DNA of 64,000 bases from Phaseolus vulgaris. Its lineage: Eukaryota > Streptophyta > Magnoliopsida > Fabales > Fabaceae. The notes under the pieces are model-generated. The model was not told the DNA's origin. It ran no database searches and was given only the letters and a program-made list of their open reading frames with translations. The number at the start of each line of letters is the position of its first letter. Positions within the stretch are counted from its first letter, which is position 1. A program made the position numbers and the translations under genes. Below, one piece after another: positions 60,169 to 64,000 of the stretch. The stretch spans positions 29,522,369-29,586,368 of the forward strand of contig NC_023750.2 in assembly GCF_000499845.2 (NCBI RefSeq), given 5' to 3'.

Positions 60169-60640
60169 TGTTGGAACCGGGCGAAGCATGTCACTTAGCA
60201 TCAGTGACTGACCGACCGGGTAAACTAGTTACATTAAATAGAAAATAAAGGATACATAACAAGTTGGGTAACATCCTATAAATCCGGCTAACACCCCTAT
60301 AAATATGGTAACTATGAAATAAATAAGCTAATACTGTTTTATTAAAGATACGCACCATATACGACCCATAAGCGAGATAACCCACAACTAAACACTATAA
60401 ATAAGTATTGCTACGCAAGAGTAAGATACACTTTTAATCAATATATCATTCACTCTTATACAAAGAACTTACTTGATCATCAGAGAACCTTTTGCAGGTT
60501 AACTCCCTACCGAGTGCTGAGAGCGACTACGAGAAGAGGAAGGACGAGAGACCAAACACCAAGGAGTGGGTACTAGAAGGAAGACTAAGGACGAGCATCC
60601 GAGGGATCAGAGACAATTGTTTCAGTTGGTATCAAGTACT
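60169..60640 (+). mobile_element. LTR with adjoining primer-site-like sequence
   Basis: TGTTGGAACCGGGCG at 60169 begins an LTR-like block with TATAAATA at 60396-60403. It ends near 60624 (CAATTGTTTCA) and is followed by TTGGTATCAAG, close to an initiator-Met primer site. GTATC occurs at 60164-60168 and again at 60629-60633, so a solo LTR with slightly different limits is an alternative reading. The rest of an element is absent. Confidence 0.5.
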
Positions 60641-60976
60641 ATATAGGTCCTCTTAGTCTATACAAGTACAAAATCACTAACATAACTAAATAAATAAATT
60701 AACATCTACATTCTAAATAATTGTAAATTATTAATGTAGCATAATATACTTTATATTCCCAGTCAAATCTAACATAATAATCTTTCCTAAATTAATAAAT
60801 ATAATTTCTAATCATTTCAATTCTACATTCTAAATTTTAATGAAACACATTATATAATTGAACTTTAAAACTTTTCTAATATGGCGGTGGCAGTAGGAAT
60901 AGCATTTGCAAAGGTGGTCCTGGAAAAATCGACAATGCAACAAAGATTGACTTTATACAGCAAGAGTAATGGCAAC
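60641..60976. other. Short AT-rich spacer
   Basis: Nothing recognised. Confidence 0.55.
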
Positions 60977-61174
60977 TGTTCCCGTATGCCAATACAGCCC
61001 CACATCGCTCAGGAATCGAGGCCAAGGGCAGTTTATATACTCCCTCCTCCCTTCACCCTTCGAGGCGCCTTTTAAGGACAAAACCGTGACGGAGCACCGA
61101 CCTCCAAAGCGGACAATACCTCGGATGCGGTGATTGACCCTAGCGATGCTGTCCAACGACTTGAGGTCGGAACA

Positions 61175-61257
61175 ATGGCGCCCACCGTGGGGTCGAAGAG
61201 GCTCCTTCGCCCCTCAACTAGGGGGATCCACTCCCCTTAGACCTCGACTGAGGGGCT
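61175..61257 (+). promoter_or_regulatory. TRIM internal domain, representative copy 1
   Basis: Primer-site-like TGGCGCCCACCGTGGGG at 61176-61192, then CTCCTTCGCCCCTCAACTAG, and the purine tract GAGGGGCT at 61250-61257 abutting the next LTR. Copies follow at 61456-61538, 61737-61819, 62018-62100, 62299-62381 and 62580-62662. The second and sixth have TGGTGCC instead of TGGCGCC. Confidence 0.75.
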
Positions 61258-62846
61258 TGTTCCCGTATGCCAATACAGTCCCACATCGCTCAGGAATCGA
61301 GGCCAAGGGCAGTTTATATACTCTCTCCTCCCTTCACCCTTCAAGGCGTCTTTTAAGGACAAAACCGTGACAGAGTAGCAACCTCCAAAGCGGACAATAC
61401 CTCGGATGCGGTGATTGACCCTAGCGATGCTGTCCAACGACTTGAGGTCGGAACAATGGTGCCCACTGTGGGGTCGAAAAGGCTCCTTCGCCCCTCAACT
61501 AGGGGGATCCACTCCCCTTAGACCTCGACTGTGGGGCTTGTTCCCGTATGCCAATACAGTCCCACATCGCTCAGGAATCGAGGCCAAGGGCAATTTATAT
61601 ACTCCCTCCTCCCTTCACCCTTCGAGGCGCCTTTTAAGGACAAAACCGTGACGGAGCACCAACCTCCAAAGCGGACAATACCTCGGATGCGGTGATTGAC
61701 CCTAGCGATGCTGTCCAACGACTTGAGGTCGGAACAATGGCGCCCACCGTGGGGTCGAAGAGGCTCCTTCGCCCCTCAACTAGGGGGATCCACTCCCCTT
61801 AGACCTCGACTGTGGGGCTTGTTCCCGTATGCCAATACAGTCCCACATCGCTCAGGAATCGAGGCCAAGGGCAGTTTATATACTCCCTCCTCCCTTCACC
61901 CTTCGAGGCGCCTTTTAAGGACAAAACCGTGACGGAGCACCGACCTCCAAAGCGGACAATACCTCGGATGCGGTGATTGACCCTAGCGATGTTGTCCAAC
62001 GACTTGAGGTCGGAACAATGGCGCCCACCGTGGGGTCGAAGAGGCTCCTTCGCCCCTCAACTAGGGGGATCCACTCTCCTTAGACCTCAACTAGGGGGCT
62101 TGTTCCCGTATGCCAATACAGTCCCACATCGCTCAAGAATCGAGGCCAAGGGCAGTTTATATACTCCCTCCTCCCTTCACCCTTCGAGGCGCCTTTTAAG
62201 GACAAAACCGTGATGGAGCACCGACCTCCAAAGCGGACAATACCTCGGATGCGGTGATTGACCCTAGCGATGTTGTCCAACGACTTGAGGTCGGAACAAT
62301 GGCGCCCACCGAGGGGCCGAAGAGGCTCCTTCGCCCCTTAACTAGGGGGATCCACTCCCCTTAGACCTCGACTGGGGGGCTTGTTCCCGTATGCCAATAC
62401 AGTCCCACATCGCTCAGGAATCGAGGCTTGGGGCAGTTTATATACTCCCTCCTCCCTTCACCCTTCAAGGCATCTTTTAAGGACAAAACCGTGACGGAGC
62501 AGCAACCTCCAAAGCGGACAATACCTCGGATGCGGTGATTGACCCTAGCGATGCTGTCCAACGACTTGAGGTCGGAACAATGGTGCCCACCGTGGGGCCG
62601 AAGAGGCTCCTTCGCCCCTCAACTAGGGGGATCCACTCCCCTTAGACCTCGACTGGGGGGCTTGTTCCCGTATGCCAATACAGTCCCACATCGCTCAGGA
62701 ATCGAGGCCAAGGGCAATTTATATACTCCCTCCTCCCTTCCCCTTTCGAGGCGCCTTTTAAGGACAAAACCGTGACGGAGCACCGACCTCCAAAGCGGAC
62801 AATACCTCGGATGCGGTGATTGACCCTAGCGATGCTGTCCAACGAA

Positions 62847-62961
62847 CGTCACGGTTTTGTCCTTAAAAGGCGCCTCGAAGGGTGAAGGGAGAAGGGAGTA
62901 TATAAACTGCCCTTGGCCTCGATTCCTGAGCGATGTGGGACTGTATTGGCATACGGGAACA
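62847..62961 (-). repeat. Inverted partial TRIM LTR (fold-back end of the array)
   Basis: From CGTCACGGTTTTGTCC to CATACGGGAACA this is the reverse complement of the first 115 bp or so of the LTR. It directly follows the truncated seventh LTR, producing a head-to-head inverted repeat. Confidence 0.9.
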
Positions 62962-63247
62962 AAAACAATGTCAATTTTCAAAGAAGAAGAGAGAAAGCTT
63001 TCAAAAACAAAGAAGCACACAAAAATGAAGTTGTTTTAGAGATAAAATAGGGCATACGATGAAAATTCTTAAGAAAATAGTCACGATTTTTCTTATTTGA
63101 CAACTCTCTTAATAAAATCGTTTTTGTTTTGAGAAATATCATCAAAAAGTTATATTTATTTACAAAAATTGTCACGATTCTTTTTTTGACAATGACTATA
63201 AACTGTGCTATTAAAAATTGTCGTAAATAGTTTAAATTGCACTAGTG
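62962..63247 (-). mobile_element. Possible CACTA-type terminus
   Basis: Read on the minus strand from 63247: CACTAGTGCAATTTAAACTA, then TTTACGACAATTTTTAATAG. The tip resembles CACTA elements. The inner ATTGTCACGATT/ACGATTTT motifs recur (63080, 63168). The second end was not found. Confidence 0.35.
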
Positions 63248-63480
63248 AAAGGGGTAATTTGAATTGTATTAAAAAAACATTTGAAAATGGTAATGAAACT
63301 TAATTAAGTTCAATTAATAATCAAACTAAGTTATAATTTTGACATATATTGCTTAAATAATTAGGGTATCACTTGAGTAAGTTTCAAATAGTTCTATGAA
63401 AAAATAATTATTGTTCAACCGTTCAGTTTTATCACTTAAGGAGTATAGTTATTACATAACAGTGAACAAGTTTAACTTCA
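63248..63480. other. Short AT-rich spacer
   Basis: Nothing recognised. Confidence 0.5.
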
Positions 63481-63756
63481 TGTAGTTTGACATTTACAGA
63501 AGCAAAAAGAGAAATCCTCAAGGCTTTGAAAGAGAGAAACAAGAAAGCAAAGAAGAACAAAGTGAGACAGAAAGAAAGCACTCGTGAGAGAGAAAGGGAA
63601 AAACATAATGTTATTCAGTGAGTGATTTAAAAAAGCCTAAAACAATATTATATATAAGGGGTGCAAAGAGAAAGCATATAAGAAGAAGGTTAATGTTTAC
63701 AAGACTAATAAGGCCCATAAGGCCAAGCCCAAAATACCCAAACAATAATTTTGTCA
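63481..63756 (-). repeat. Probable 3' LTR of the right-edge copia element
   Basis: TGACAAAATT...AAACTACA with the polypurine tract abutting its 5' side. Limits are inferred from the tips, since the other LTR is not in the window. Confidence 0.6.
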
Positions 63757-63792
63757 ACCCCCCTCAAGCTGGGGGGTAAATTTTTTCATTCA

Positions 63793-64000
63793 TTAAACCC
63801 TAAACCCAAACAATAGGAAAAACAAGATGTTGAACTGAGAAATGGGGAGAGGTTTGATGAAGAAATCTGATTGAAGGGATGATGAGATTGGGAGAAGTTC
63901 TTGAAGACCAATGTTGAGTTTCTCCTGGACAACATGGCAGTTGATTTCAATATGTTTCGTTCGTTCGTGAAAGACTTGGTTGTTTTCAATTTGGATTGCA
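63793..64000 (-). CDS. Copia RNase H C-terminus, partial
   Basis: The minus-strand frame from the window edge reads AIQIENNQVFHERTKHIEIN, the conserved HERTKHIE block of copia RNase H, and continues through EKLNIGLQELLPIS to a TAA at 63793-63795. The longest open frame here on the minus strand (63989-63786) is a shadow in another frame. The final 25 residues lack the usual DIFTKxL motif of the family (SDFFIKPL is the nearest match), so the end is diverged. Intactness upstream cannot be judged. Confidence 0.75.
   Translation of the reverse strand, partial: AIQIENNQVFHERTKHIEINCHVVQEKLNIGLQELLPISSSLQSDFFIKPLPISQFNILFFLLFGFRV

Larger units (their letters stand above)
60977..62961 (+). mobile_element. 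Tandem array of a TRIM-type retroelement: seven LTRs, six internal domains, one inverted partial LTR
   Basis: A 198-bp repeat starting TGTTCCCGTATGCC and ending GGTCGGAACA (6-bp inverted tips TGTTCC/GGAACA) alternates with an 83-bp spacer, giving an exact 281-bp period. LTR positions: 60977-61174, 61258-61455, 61539-61736, 61820-62017, 62101-62298, 62382-62579 and 62663-62845 (truncated). Each spacer begins A then TGGCGCCCACCGTGGGG, a primer-site-like sequence, and ends in a G-rich tract such as GAGGGGCT directly before the next LTR, like a polypurine tract. The LTR contains TCCCACATCGCTCAGGAATC and TTTATATACTCCCTC. Nothing encodes protein; overlapping ORFs on both strands are by-products. 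Confidence 0.88.
63481..64000 (-). mobile_element. Ty1/copia element, 3' end, runs off the right edge
   Basis: Minus orientation: end of pol (64000-63793), a polypurine tract within 63757-63780 (AGCTTGAGGGGGGT), then a probable 3' LTR from 63756 (TGACAAAATTATTG) to 63481 (TCAAACTACA), 276 bp with TG/CA ends. The LTR contains TTATATATAATATTG, a likely TATA region, and GGGCTTGGCCTTATGGGCC near its start. The rest of the element lies beyond the window. Confidence 0.75.

Noticed and set aside
60977..62961. Array considered as a CRISPR array or classic satellite
   Set aside because: Units and spacers are both conserved and long. The LTR tips, primer-site-like sequence and purine tract fit a retroelement, and the genome is a plant.
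61134..63039. Serial 60-78-codon ORFs on both strands across the TRIM array
   Set aside because: They repeat with the 281-bp period, overlap one another on opposite strands and follow the non-coding LTR/spacer structure. Similar predicted proteins would be annotation artefacts.
63786..63989. 67-codon minus-strand ORF at the right edge
   Set aside because: Out of frame with the copia RNase H coding sequence that occupies the same bases and contains HERTKHIE.

Overview
The window is nuclear DNA of a dicot plant, most likely a legume (my inference from the transposon families and the WNK kinase, not from a marker gene). It is AT-rich and dominated by transposable elements. The only conserved host gene I can support is a seven-exon WNK-type protein kinase at 48930-53262 (minus strand). 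I saw no bacterial-type genes, CRISPR arrays, rRNA or convincing tRNA genes.

Layout. 1-5103: CACTA (En/Spm) DNA transposon on the minus strand, running off the left edge, with a Ty3/gypsy 3' fragment embedded in it. 5104-17000: AT-rich DNA with three degenerate copies of one RNase H-carrying LINE family (5675-7960 +, 10385-11240 -, 14578-16906 +) and several palindromic CACTA-like MITEs. 17000-22377: AT-rich spacer with more MITEs. 22378-29180: an older LTR element interrupted by a complete non-autonomous LTR retrotransposon (22778-29174) with 1.1-kb LTRs, 5-bp target duplications, a gag pseudogene, a 396-residue transposon ORF and no polymerase. 29180-35100: LTR pieces, a solo LTR with target duplication (32583-33498), a 3 x 235-bp tandem repeat, a CACTA terminus and a gypsy RNase H scrap. 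35100-42870: AT-rich spacer, a truncated LINE and an LTR fragment. 42878-47777: complete but coding-defective Ty1/copia element. 48930-53262: the WNK gene. 53263-60976: its 5' flank, LINE fragments and LTR fragments. 60977-62961: a tandem array of a tiny 281-bp-period TRIM-type retroelement ending in an inverted partial LTR. 63000-64000: a CACTA end and the 3' end of another copia element running off the right edge.

How the parts relate. The kinase stands alone; nothing around it suggests functional coupling. The mobile elements are mostly broken: gag, pol and transposase frames carry stops, frameshifts or deletions. Several insertions can be ordered from nesting and target duplications. The most unusual structures are the tandem TRIM array with its block-wise variant pattern and fold-back end, the pol-less gag plus ORF2 element with a repeated 16-bp palindromic motif, and a probable GC-AG intron in the WNK gene.
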